In this document: piece by piece, positions 54,206-64,000 of the stretch
How the letters are laid out: each line of letters opens with the position of its first letter
Position numbering within the stretch: the stretch's first letter is position 1
DNA from: Lampris incognitus
Taxonomy: Eukaryota; Chordata; Actinopteri; Lampriformes; Lampridae
Assembly: GCF_029633865.1 (NCBI RefSeq)
Contig: NC_079216.1
Span: 22,774,947-22,838,946, forward strand
Reading direction: 5' to 3'
DNA length: 64,000 bases
The notes under the pieces: model-generated
What the model saw: the letters and a program-made list of their open reading frames with translations, nothing else
What the model was told of the DNA's origin: nothing
Databases searched by the model: none
Made by a program: the position numbers and the translations under genes

Positions 54206-54419
54206 TCTCCCTTTTTCTGAAAAGTGCTGCTTTCTCTGCAGAGATACAGACCACGTTGAGCACGTTTATAAACGAATACAATCTTAATAAGAAAGAATAT
54301 GAAAATGGAACTCTTATATAACTGGACTGCAACAAAGTAGTGTAAAACATTTCCTTCCCTGTCTAAATTTGACACCGTAATAACATTTCATCTTTTTTTT
54401 TTTTTTTTTTTTTTTACAT

Positions 54420-57400
54420 TCATAAGTCAAGGATTTGTCTTGGTTTGACCGTGCGACCTGACCTCGTGGTGTAACCAGGCTGTGTGTCTGGTTGTCGCTG
54501 ATTGTTCGTGTCTGGAGGTTCAGCATGCTCTTGCTGATGGGCTTGTGTGTTGTTGTTAGCGCTGGTAACAGTCTGCTGTGAAGTGTGTGTGTGTGTAGTG
54601 TGAGTGTTCACTCTGCTTTGTCGCAGGTGTTGACGGTTGCGTCGGTAGATCTGACCTTCTTTGGTTTGGATGTGGTAGCTCCTGTCTGTGTTCGCTGGTC
54701 TTTCCACAGTTGCAGGTCTCCAGGATCCATCCTCCTGCCGGAAGCGGATTGGTGTGCCTGCGGGCAGGTGGGGCAGAGGTTTGGCTGTTCGGTTGTAGTA
54801 TGCCTGCTGGCGCTGTTGACATACCTCTCTCCTTTTGTGAACATCCTCCTGACTGGCGATCTGTGGCTGCAGGTGTTTTGCTGTTGATGGGAGAATGGAC
54901 CGCAGCCTCCGACTCATCAGTAGCTGTGCCGGTGATTTCAGGTTGTCCACCGGTGTGTTGCGATACTCCAGTAAGCTCATGTAGGGGTCTTTGTTCTCAG
55001 CTTTGGCTTTGTCCAGGATGCGTTTGGCCGTCTGGACAGTCTTCTCGGAGAGGCCGTTGCTCTGTGGGTAGTGGGGGCTTGTGGTGGTGTGTGAGAAACC
55101 CCATGTCTGTGAGAAGTTGCGGAACTCACCAGAGCTGTAGCACGGACCGTTGTCGCTGATGATAGTCTCGGGGATTCCGTGTCGAGCCATTGCTGCTTTC
55201 AGCTTCATGATGACGGCAGATGAGGTGCAGCTGTAAAGTCTCTCTAGCTCGAAGAATCTGGAGTAGTAGTCCACAGTGACTATGAAGTCCTGTGAGTTCC
55301 ATGTGAATAGGTCTGTGCCTATCACTTGCCACGGCCGCTCGGGTATGGCGTGTGACCTCATTGGTTACTTTGCATTTGCGCTGCGCCGTTCTTGGCATAT
55401 GCTGCAGTCTGCTACCGCATCCTCGATCTGTTTCCCCATGCAAGGCCAGAACAGTAAGTCTCTTGCTCGGCATTTGCTTTTTTCCACGCCAAGGTGGCTG
55501 GCATGGATGCGCTGTATCATGTCCTTGCGAAGCTTTTGGGGGACAATGATTCTCTCACCTTTGAACAGGATACCATCCATTTCTGAGATTTCTGCTCTGT
55601 GGTTCCAGTATTCCTGGATGCTGGGCGGGCACTTTTTCTTTGTGTCTGGCCAGCCAGTGAGTGTGGCTCGTCTGAGTGCGGTGAGCTGTGGATCTTGCGC
55701 TGTTTCCTGCTTGATTTCTGTGAGTCTTGTGTCGCTCACAGGGATGTTGCTGAGGACTGTGTGCACTTGGGCCTCCATCCCTTCCTGTAGGTCACTGTCG
55801 TGGTGTTCTATTGACTTGCGTGACAGTGTGTCGGCCACCGGTATGTCCTTACCGGGGCGGTGGATGATTTGGATGTCGTATTTTTGGAGCGCCAGGATCA
55901 TCCGTTGCAGCCGGGGTGGTGCTGCTGCCAGTGGCTTTTTTAGTATTGCCTCCAGAGGCTTGTGGTCTGACTCCACAATCACTTTTCGTCCATACATGTA
56001 CTCGTGGAACCTCTTGCAGCCGAAGACCACAGCGTAGAGCTCCTTCTCTATCTGTGCGTAGTTTTCTTCAGTGCTGTTGAGTGACTTGGACGCATAGGCA
56101 ATTGGTTTGCCATCTTGGAGCATGACAGCCCCAAGGCCACTTTTGGATGCATCCACTTGGAGTCGCAGCTCTTTCTGCGGGTCGAAATATGAGAGTACTG
56201 GACCTGGGTGCTGTGTAATGAGATTCTTCATCTCTTGGAACGCCTTGTCGTGGACTGCATCCCACACAAACTCACTGTCCTGTTTCAGAAGCTGTCTGAG
56301 GGGTGAGTTTATCTGTGAGAGGTGTGGAGCGAATCTGGCGAGGTAGTTGATCATCCTGAGGACTGTCTCCAGCTCTACTTTGTTCTGTGGGGGTTGCATG
56401 TCCTTGACCGCCTTCACCTTGTGTGGGTCTGGTTTGATGCCTTCGTGTGAGAGCGTGTGGCCGAAGTAGCTTACCTCGGACACGCATATGTGACACTTGT
56501 CGGGGTTGAGCCTCACCCCTCGCTCCCTTGTGCGCTTCAGCATCGCTCTGAGACGCTGGTCATGTTCCTCTTTAGTCTTGCCGAACACTAGTATATCGTC
56601 CACTATGGCCGTCACACCGTCCAATCCTTCATATGTTTCATCCACGCGTCTCTGGAACTCGTCTTGAGCGGACACGATTCCGAATGGCAGTCTGAGGAAA
56701 CGATACCTGCCAAACACTGTGTTAAATGTCGTCAACATTGAGGATTCAGTGCTCAGTTTGATGGCCCAATAGCCTGACCGCGCGTCTAACACGCTAAAGT
56801 ACTCAGCTCCAGCAAGCTTTGTGGTGGCGTCCTCCAGCGTGGGGAGGGGGTAGTGAGGTCGTTGTATCACTTTGTTAAGAGCTCTGGGGTCTAAACACAC
56901 TCTAAGTTTGCCTGTCTTTGGCTTCTCAACAATGACGAGTGCGTTCACCCATTCTGTGGGTTCTGTTACCTTACAGATTATGCCGCCTTTCTCCATGCTG
57001 TCAAGCTCGTCCCTCAGTTTGCTGCGTAGGGCGATGGGGATTCTGCGTGGCGGGCAGACGACCGGCGTTGCATCTGGTGTGACGCGGAAGGTGCACTCGC
57101 CTGGGAACTCTCCTATTCCCTGGAAAACATCTGCATACTCATCCATTATGCTCTGTGATGTGACATTGTTTTCCTTGCTCACAGCCATCACTATTTTTAC
57201 CAAGTTTAGGTCACGGCATGTTTTCATTGCCATGACTGGTGGGGCGTTTGTGTCAATGACGTAAAAGTCCAGCATCATTGCATTGTCTCTGTACTTACAT
57301 TTGAGTTTGCATGTGCCTTTCACGCTCAGCGCGCCTCCTCCATATTCAGTGAGTCTGTGTATTGCTGGTTTCAGTGTCACATTTTTGAACAGCGCCAGAA

Positions 57401-58460
57401 ACAGGTTGGTGGGAATAGTATTGGCCTGTGCCCCAGTGTCTAGTTTAAACTTTACCTTCTGTGGAGGTGTGCCAATTCCAACCTCTACGTAAGCCTGCTC
57501 GTTGCTTTTTCCGTTGTTCTCTATTGAGATGCAGTCTATGTACAGCTCTGTCTGTTCTCCCACAGCGGTGCTCTCCACTGTAATGTTGTCGAAGTACAGT
57601 TCTTCCTGCTCTCTGTCAGTGGTGCACTCTTCTGGGTTCTCTCCGACGGCATGTACTGTGCCGCGGTAGTACTTTGTCTGTCCCTGGGAGCTAGACTTGC
57701 ATACTTTAGCAAAATGATTGAGCTTCTTGCATTTAATGCATTGTTTACCCTTAGCTGGGCAAGTGGCTTTAGCGCCGTGTAGCCCTCCACAATAGCTACA
57801 CGCCCTAGCGGCGGTGCTAACGTTACCCTCCCTTTGTCTGAAGTTAGCGTTAGCTGCTTTGGGTGCGTTCGGTTTGTAAGTCTTTCTGCCTATTGCGTGC
57901 ACCGTTTCATGTGTGCTGCCCTGGCCCATAGACTTTAGCTGTTGCTTTGCTAGCTCGTGTGAGCGGGCTACATCTATGGCCTTTTCTAGCGTTAGCTCAG
58001 CTCCCTGGCTAAGTAGCTTTTCTCTCACTCTGGGTGAGTTGGTGGCAAACACGATGCGGTCCCTGACCATCTCGTCGGCATTTGGGTAGCCACAGTCTTT
58101 GACTAGGAGCTTTAGCTCAGTTATAAATTGTTCGAAGGATTCACTCTCTCCCTGCATCTTTTCATGAAATTTATATCTGGCATAAATCGGGTTTGCTTTG
58201 GGGGTGATGTACTCAGTGTACTTATCGTAGTACGTTTCTAGCTTCTTAGCTTGTTCTCCGCTGAGTGTCCAAGTGTTGTGCACATCGCGCCCTTTTTCCC
58301 CTATCCAGAGCAGGAGGTAGCTGCATTTCTCCTCTTCGTTCTTCCCGCGCAGGGGGCCCTTGAACATTAGCTCCGTTGTTTGTCGAAATCGTCTCCATGC
58401 TTCAGGTAAGTTCGCCGATTCCCAGTCCATCCGTGGAGCTGGAACGCCGTACGAATCCAT
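54420..58460 (-). pseudogene. G7 Gag-Pol with a single nonsense codon
   Basis: Same domain series as G6. The frame is open from 58460 to 55365, then TAA at 55364-55362 replaces the GAA of G6 (after ERRSANAK in the integrase, before the DDE core), and reopens to 54420. It has two extra residues after FRQR near the knuckles and scattered substitutions (for example GPCMGK with Cys for Gly). Without readthrough the product would lose the integrase core. Confidence 0.95.
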
Positions 58461-58493
58461 ATTGGGTATTTAAACTCCGCTACTCTGACACCA

Positions 58494-58686
58494 TGTAATG
58501 ATCTGTGCCCTCTGGCTATGTTAACTTATAACATTAATAAAGCAAGGACGACTTCTCTCGTGCTGGGTGTTTATTCACCGACCGGATTCCGACTGACGTT
58601 GTTACGTACATCACGTGACTTTGTTGTGGCGCTACGGAAAGCCGTAAGGGACATTAGCAAATCAAATATTACTAGCAAATATTACA
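58494..58686 (-). repeat. G7 5' LTR
   Basis: 193 bp, identical by eye to 54013-54205. The PBS TGGTGTCAGAGTAGCGGA lies at 58493-58476. Confidence 0.95.
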
Positions 58687-58691
58687 GTCAT

Positions 58692-59552
58692 GTTAACAGC
58701 ATTCCCATTTATGAGCTGGTAGCGATCACTACAGATGAGGCCCCGGCAATGCGTGGGGTGCATTCGGGCTTCGTTGCGCTGTACAACAATTTCCCCAAGT
58801 TTGTGAACTATCACTGTGTGATCCATTAGCAAGCACTGGCCAGTAAAGTAGCGGACTTGTCTCATGTCATGACAGTTGTCGTTACGACTGTTAATTCGAT
58901 TCGTGCAAAAGGACTTCAGCAACGCTCGTTTAAATCTTTATTAGATGAGCTTGATGCCGCATATGGTGACTCGATTCTCCATGCTGGCGTAAGGTGGTTG
59001 AGTCGCGGGAAAGTACTGCAGCCGATGGGTTGACTTGCTGCCCGAGATCAAATCATTTCTGGAGTCACGAAATGAGACTTATGTTTCTCTTCACAGACAT
59101 AACAGCAAAACTGAACGAGCTCAACTATGAGCTTCAGGGCAAAGACAAAGACGTGGCACACATGATCTGCACTGTCAATGTCTTTACGGTCAAGGTGGGT
59201 GTGTGGGCCTGTCAGCTGAGGAATGGAAGGCTGGTGCACTTCCCAAACCTAGAGAAAATGTCACAAAACATCGGAAACAAAGATGTTTTTCTCCCGCAAG
59301 AATTCTGCACCCACCTGAAGAAACGGGCATCCAAATTGAATGGGCATTTTCAGGAGTTAAACGACATAAGGAAGGTTGTTGCATTTATCTCAAACCCTTT
59401 CCTCCCCATTGAGATTGAGGAGGTGTCCGTGAAATCCCAGCAAGTATTTGCTTTAGCAGTCGGATTTGACATGGAGATAATTTATTTGCAAAATGACATC
59501 AAGTTGAAAGCTGGACCAAGAGACGGTGACTGTTCTGGACTCTGTTAGTGAT
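58692..59552 (+). pseudogene. hAT transposase, C-terminal part
   Basis: Continues in phase across G7: VNSIPIYELVAITTDEAPAM (with a catalytic acid of the RNase H-like core), FVNYHCVIH then TAG at 58827 where Gln is expected, SLLDELDAAYGDSILHAGVR and WLSRGKVLQ. In another frame come TAKLNELNYELQGKDKDVAH and EIEEVSVKSQQVFAL, ending FWTLLV near 59552. Several frameshifts. This is the ZBED/GTF2IRD2-like hAT lineage. Confidence 0.8.
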
Positions 59553-60203
59553 TGTTTAAGTTGAGACCTGTAGTCTGTCGACGGACTTTTAATTTGAAGT
59601 ACTTCCTTCGCGACCGGCAAATTGTAATCAGGAAGTGTTATACCATCTTTCCAGTGCGTTGTGTGTGCTGCAAAAGGTTATCCGCCTTCATTGTTTCTTA
59701 CATCTTGATACACGCAATGTTTGTAAGTATTTACGTTTATGTGGCATATATTTAATACAGCATTACAAAGTCTGTCCCATTCATTTTTCGTTTTATCTGT
59801 AGTATGTTATGCCGTGTTGGAAAAAAAAGTTATGCCGTGTTGGTTTGTGCTAGCTTGCTGTGTGTTAGCATGTTCCTTTTTGCTAGTCGTATGCTACGTT
59901 ATACCTATTTGTATATTGGCTAGTCTGCAGCTCTTATTTCGTGCACTGAGGCACTCCTATTTGTACTTTTGATAGGTCTTATGTGTTCACTTTGTGTACG
60001 TACTTTGTAGTACCTTCAATTTTGTAACTGCGGTGTTATATTGTGTTTGTATATTTCAGTTTCACCTTTTGGCAAGTAAACATCATAAACTTCACTCCGT
60101 CCCCTGAAATGATCGATCGCCGAAGAGTTTAGCTGACTGGATAGTTGGGCTATTGCTCAGATCCTCCGAGACCGGTACAGTGTCTTTTGGGGTCTTCTAA
60201 ACA
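59553..60203. repeat. Probable solo LTR inside the hAT transposase
   Basis: 651 bp with TGTTTA ... TAAACA ends, no ORF, interrupting the hAT between FWTLLV and the C-terminal dimerisation block. A 15-bp unit GTTATGCCGTGTTGG is repeated near 59808-59842. No clean flanking duplication: GTGAT on the left, CTGAC on the right. Confidence 0.5.
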
Positions 60204-60431
60204 CTGACACGTTTTCTCCCCCTTTCATCTTGCGCACTTAAGGTGAAGGCCTACTTTGGATCAACATATCTCTATGAGATGGCCTTTTCACATATGAAAA
60301 TAATTAAGTCAAACAGGTTTTGTCTAACTAATAGACATCTCACAGACAGTGTCAGACTTGCTGTATCAAACTGTGAGTTTACATTTGGACTTGGGATGTG
60401 ATCTTAGGCTTGAAAAGGTTGCTGACCACTG
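60204..60431 (+). pseudogene. hAT dimerisation domain and 3' terminus
   Basis: CALKVKAYFGSTYLYEMAFS and HMKIIKSNRF match the hAT C-terminal dimerisation domain. At 60417-60431, GGTTGCTGACCACTG is a hAT-style 3' terminus (inverse of CAGTGGTCAGC). The 5' partner terminus was not found near 15.5 kb. Confidence 0.75.
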
Positions 60432-60438
60432 TTCTAAT

Positions 60439-60506
60439 CAATGTAAATCAAAGTTAAATATCGTATAGGTCATACATGGTCTAAGATTAAAAGGAAGCAA
60501 ACTTCA
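60439..60506 (+). repeat. Direct repeat copy 2 (partner at 15381-15448)
   Basis: 68 bp starting CAATGTAAATCAAAGTTAAA, eight bases after the hAT 3' end; 60 of 68 positions agree with the left copy. Confidence 0.8.
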
Positions 60507-60739
60507 TATATGAGTTGCTCTCACATCATCATGTGGTGGATGCATTCTGTAATTACAATGTAATAAAGTAGCCCATTTGAGCTGGCGGGGACAGGATGAG
60601 GCCTCTTTGAACGTGATTTGTTCAGTTTATATTTGAAAAAGTGCAACATCTGAGATTGACCTTAATTATTTTACTTGGTCCTCTTAAATTTGCAGTTACG
60701 GTGAAATGAAAACAGTGCGCTCAGGACCAGTGAGGTTTC

Positions 60740-62400
60740 ACATTTATATTTTTATTGTAAAGATGGTTTATTACAAAATTGCCACATAATGCGGAGGCAA
60801 AGAAAATAGAGACAGGCTTAAAACGGAAGGACTAAAGAAAGTCGGTGACCATCTAATCAGGACTTTGGTAGTGAGATTCATATCAAAGTACAGAGAAACA
60901 TTTGCAAAGTAAAAGTGGCTATCTAATATAAAAAACAATGTCTACAAAATGTTTTCTTCACTTTCATTACAACGAAATTAAAATGACCCATACTGAAAAT
61001 GACCAATGTTTTGAAGCAGATGTAACTTAATGTGATTGCTCCAGCTATTTTCTTTGTACCTTTTTCAACTAAATTAACTCAATGTAATACAGTATATTCT
61101 ATTCCTAACAGGGTCAAACAGTTAAAATCACATTTTTCTTTTTCTTTTTTTTTTTACAATCAGTGTTAGCTCAAAAGAAGACAGTACTGTATGACATAAA
61201 AGTACAAAGCATTGCAAATTCATTGGCGCAAAGCACTGGTGGTAAATACGATGACAGAATAAAAGCATATTAGTTGCCTTAACCTTCTGACAAATTTCCA
61301 TGCTTTTGCCCATAGTTACCTATGAAGGATCTTAATAAAAGTCCTTTCATTTCATTTCAACAAGGAACAAGTGGTGCCATTTTACGGCCATTGTAGAAGT
61401 CCAGTCGTACGTCAAATCATTCCTGCTTGAGATTGCAGGTCCCCCCACCCCACCCCACCCACACACACACACACACACACCCCACTTCCTCCAGATTGTG
61501 GCTCAACAGTGATATGGCAGAATAGCGGGCCACTATGGTGGCTGTGTGTATGCATCTCCGGGACCAACAGAGGTCGTCATTTTACCAACTGTTGTAAGAC
61601 AACAGCTACAACAGCTGTAACATAACGTCCAGAGAAAAGCAGTCGTCTTGAAGCGTACTGAAACGAGAGTTTCTGACGGAGAGGATTAGTGCTACATCAG
61701 CTGAAACAACAGTGTAATATAGAAAGACTGACCTTTATACTGGTACTGACCAGTACCGGTATAAAACATCTGCCTTTACGGGTGTGTGCACAGTTGAGCA
61801 GTTAAGGGTTTGAGTAATTAAAAAGTAGCGTCATTTATAAGTAGTGAATAGATTATATACATCTGCAGGTTTCTTTGACAATGTCAAATAACTGTATTTA
61901 CTCACCATCTGTGTCTCACAAAACATTTTTTACCTTTGATTGTTTTTTTCTTTTTTGACATGTTAACTTGTCAGTTTTCTGCCACCGTTGCTCACGAGTA
62001 GCCACCAGGTTTTTGCGGGACACAGACGTTACTTTTTCTGCTCCGGTCAATCTTTTAGCCCCGTGAACGACTAGATGTCTAAAATGGCTTTACAACACAA
62101 CACTGTCATTTTTTTTCCCTTTCCTATTTCTTCAGTTTCCTCTTAAGTTATCTCCGGTCTCCTTGACTCGCTTCTCCTTTTCTTCCTCCAGTTCACTTCT
62201 GTACTGACTTGTGTGACTTAGTCTCCTGAGACTACCCCCATGTTACCTTTAAAAAGGCGATAAACCAACTCATTCTTCAGTCTTCACCAACACCTAAATG
62301 AACAATGCGCTGTCATCATCATCATCTTCATCATAGAAAACCACAGGATTTGTTAACTCATAATTATATGTATAAAACTTCCCCAGCTCAGTAGTGCTTC
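60740..62400 (-). other. spon1: Probable 3' UTR of spon1
   Basis: Follows the spon1 stop codon on the minus strand. AT-rich, with no element recognised; AATAAA signals on the minus strand lie at 60772-60767 and 60756-60751. It includes the (C/CA)n tract at 61441-61483. The extent is inferred from the first strong signals before the repeat at 60506; a nearer cleavage site is possible. Confidence 0.4.
61441..61483. repeat. C-rich/(CA)n low-complexity tract
   Basis: CCCCACCCCACCCC followed by about 10 CA units. Confidence 0.95.
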
Positions 62401-62564
62401 TTAACAGGGATGTACATTACAGGCACGTATCTCCTTCCTGTCCTTACAACTGGCCATAATGGTGCTCTTGGCTTTTTTCTTCACCACCATTAAGCGCTCC
62501 TGAATCCCCCCTCCACATGGCTTGGTACAGTCCGTCCAGCTGGTCCACGGCTGCATCCGGCAAC
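62401..62564 (-). CDS. spon1: spondin-1, last coding exon
   Basis: After an AG acceptor (62566-62565) the exon reads CRMQPWTSWTDCTKPCGGG, IQERLMVVKKKAKST and CKDRKEIRACNVHPC, then TAA at 62403-62401. This is the final thrombospondin type-1 repeat of F-spondin, a secreted extracellular-matrix protein that guides axons and is cleaved by plasmin near this region. The first codon is completed by the single G left by the preceding exon, so splice phase agrees. All six Cys of the repeat are present. The paralogue (a or b) is not resolved. Confidence 0.93.
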
Positions 62565-62957
62565 CTGTTGGAACAAATCATGGAGGTGAAATGAAGGGGA
62601 GGGCATAGGGCTAATTTCTTTACAGCCTGTTGAGTTGTTGAGATGGAAACCATCTAGAGAAAGAAGAGACACCACACACACAATATTAATATATATTTCC
62701 CTTTTTGCCTTACAAAATACTGTTTGTAGCTTCCAACAGAGATCTCAGGATAAACTGCAAACATTACTGTACTGTATATTATGGCACAAAAACAATATAC
62801 ATCCACAACTATAGGTATGAGGACAACATTCATGATAGGGATACTGACTCACTAGTATTGTATATTTTCACTATTTTATATTTCTAACAGGTATTACATG
62901 ACAACACAAATGAAGGAAAAGAAATATTCACACAGTGATGGATTTAGCATCACCAAC
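62565..62957 (-). other. spon1: spon1 intron (393 bp)
   Basis: Begins GT at 62957-62956 and ends AG at 62566-62565 on the minus strand, with a TTCC-type acceptor context. Confidence 0.85.
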
Positions 62958-63209
62958 CTGGCTGTTCCTCTACCGTTGCCTCTCTCCCCTGTTTACCTCT
63001 TCTTCTCCTCTTCTCACCTCCTCCCCTCTCCTTTGTTTTCGACCGGCACTTCCTGACTTTGCATTTCTTTCTCTGGACAGTCTCGGGGCAGGGGCTGCCT
63101 CCGAGCTGTGGCTCCAGCTTGACCATGCGGGTCCGAATGGTGTGTCCCTTACCGCATGACTTGTTGCACTCTGACCACTCGGACCACTCCGATACCATGC
63201 AGTCAACGG
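62958..63209 (-). CDS. spon1: spondin-1, penultimate coding exon
   Basis: 252 bp, phase-compatible with the last exon. It encodes the fifth thrombospondin repeat of F-spondin (VDCMVSEWSEWSECNKSCGK, then GGSPCPETVQRKKCKVRKC) with the WSEWSEC C-mannosylation and RxR signature. A strongly basic Glu/Arg/Lys linker (GGGEKRRRRGKQGRE) follows and ends EEQPG at the splice. The AG acceptor is at 63211-63210. Earlier exons lie beyond the window. Confidence 0.93.
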
Positions 63210-63463
63210 CTGCACCACCATAGGAGCCAAAGGAGGAGTAATGGGAGGTCAATGGGAAGAGAAAAAGAGGGGCAAGGATGGAGGACAAGGTGGATAACGG
63301 GGAAAGGACAAAAACAGAGATAGTGTTTGATGACTTCGAAATTCCTTTATGTGCACATTTCTCAGTTTGGGCTGATCCTCTGTGATTCATATTCATCAGT
63401 TTGCAATCAGAGGGATCCTGGTCAGGTGAAGCATCTACTTCAGCTTTAGATAATGTAGCACAC
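63210..63463 (-). other. spon1: spon1 upstream intron sequence
   Basis: Follows the acceptor side of the penultimate exon; no further exon is recognised. Confidence 0.6.
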
Positions 63464-64000
63464 ATGGACGGATTAATACACGGGCCGACGGGGCCCGGGC
63501 CCCGCCCTTCTGGGGGCCCCCAAGATTAGTGAAATTAAGTCCTCTGAAATCCGCCCAATGATTACCCCTTCTATAAATAATCATTACAAGAGGTAATGTC
63601 GATTACCAGGGTTTATATAAGACATGATTTCACTAGAATTCTCAATCATGGTGGCAAAATATTTTTTTCCAATTGTATGCCAAAAATATTCCTGTATTAT
63701 TTCAAATATGGATTCATTAGCACCAATGTACAATTAAATGTTATAGGCTACACATACAAACAAAAACAAAAATTATTAAAATAAATTGCATCATGGGCCA
63801 ATAGATTTGCTCTTAATGATCATGATTCACGTTCAAGTACGTAGCTACGTCATTGAAGGCTATACAAAAAACAAAAATGGAGAAGAGGCGTTATGCAAGT
63901 GGGTTCCTTAAAAGAAAAACAAAACAGGAAAAAGTTGAAAGACAGGCGTCCGAGTTGCAAAAGATCCCAAAATTGGATAGTTTTTTTAAAAAGAAAGAAA
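63464..64000 (+). mobile_element. 5' end of a hAT element (ZMYM/TTF-type), cut by window edge
   Basis: A GC-rich palindromic block (GGGGCCCGGGCCCCG, then GGGGGCCCCC) near 63497-63525 starts the element-like region inside the spon1 intron, followed by AT-rich leader and a transposase start. Left boundary approximate. Confidence 0.5.
63877..64000 (+). CDS. hAT transposase N-terminus, partial
   Basis: The ATG at 63877 opens MEKRRYASGFLKRKTKQEKV and, further on, LQKIPKLDSFF, open to the window edge (41 codons). A basic start followed by a LDxFF motif is typical of fish hAT transposases with a TTF-type or ZMYM-like N-terminus. The rest is outside the window. Confidence 0.6.
   Translation, partial: MEKRRYASGFLKRKTKQEKVERQASELQKIPKLDSFFKKKE

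Larger units (their letters stand above)
54013..58686 (-). mobile_element. Gypsy G7, sister copy of G6, in the hAT transposase
   Basis: 4,674 bp. 193-bp LTRs (54013-54205, 58494-58686) look identical to each other and differ from those of G6 by ATATT versus ATGTT. The duplication GTCAT flanks it (54008-54012, 58687-58691). It lacks about 100 bp of the 3' non-coding region present in G6, where it has a longer T-run instead. One nonsense codon breaks gag-pol. Confidence 0.96.

Overview
The window reads as nuclear DNA of a teleost fish; the species cannot be named from the sequence. The fish signals are two families of Tc1-like DNA transposons, L2-type LINE debris, many Ty3/Gypsy LTR retrotransposons, long (CA)n and (GAA)n tracts, and the last two coding exons of a spondin-1 gene (spon1, minus strand, 62401-63209). 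Almost every other coding-looking stretch belongs to a mobile element.

Left part (1-15.4 kb): the 3' end of a Tc1 copy (1-281), a foldback repeat (629-851), and a decayed L2-like LINE on the minus strand (about 4.15-8.57 kb) that carries a hAT MITE with a perfect 8-bp target duplication (4804-5047) and a palindromic retroposon insert (5207-5471). A complete Tc1 element with an intact DD34E transposase follows (9682-11318). Two more LINE fragments lie at 13.8-14.5 kb.

Middle part (15.7-60.4 kb): a stack of nested insertions. A hAT element (ZBED/GTF2IRD2-like transposase, plus strand) is split into pieces at 15698-16087, about 53860-54012, 58692-59552 and 60204-60431. Inside it lies Gypsy G1. 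G1 is split by Gypsy G2 in its 5' LTR (16641-21035), by another LTR element R4 that holds chromovirus G3 in its RT (22.6-30.6 kb), by Gypsy G4 in its integrase (32317-40604), and in its 3' part by a tRNA-derived module that received Gypsy G5 (41371-52537). G5 itself carries a DD38E Tc1-like transposon in gag (42002-43619) and a minus-strand Gypsy, G6, in its integrase (46472-51248). A near-identical sister copy, G7 (54013-58686), sits in the hAT transposase. Target-site duplications of 4-5 bp (2-bp TA for the Tc1 copies) fix most of these insertions exactly.

G2 and G4 keep gag and pol in different frames. Each has a slippery heptamer followed by a perfect GC-rich stem, that is, recognisable -1 frameshift signals. 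G4, G6 and the two Tc1-like elements have uninterrupted reading frames and look young. G1, R4 and the hAT are old and broken.

Right part (60.4-64 kb): unique-looking DNA that is probably the 3' UTR of spon1, its last two coding exons with a 393-bp intron, and at the window edge the 5' end of another hAT element with the start of its transposase. No new gene system was found. The notable biology is the depth and order of the insertion stack and the intact recoding signals.
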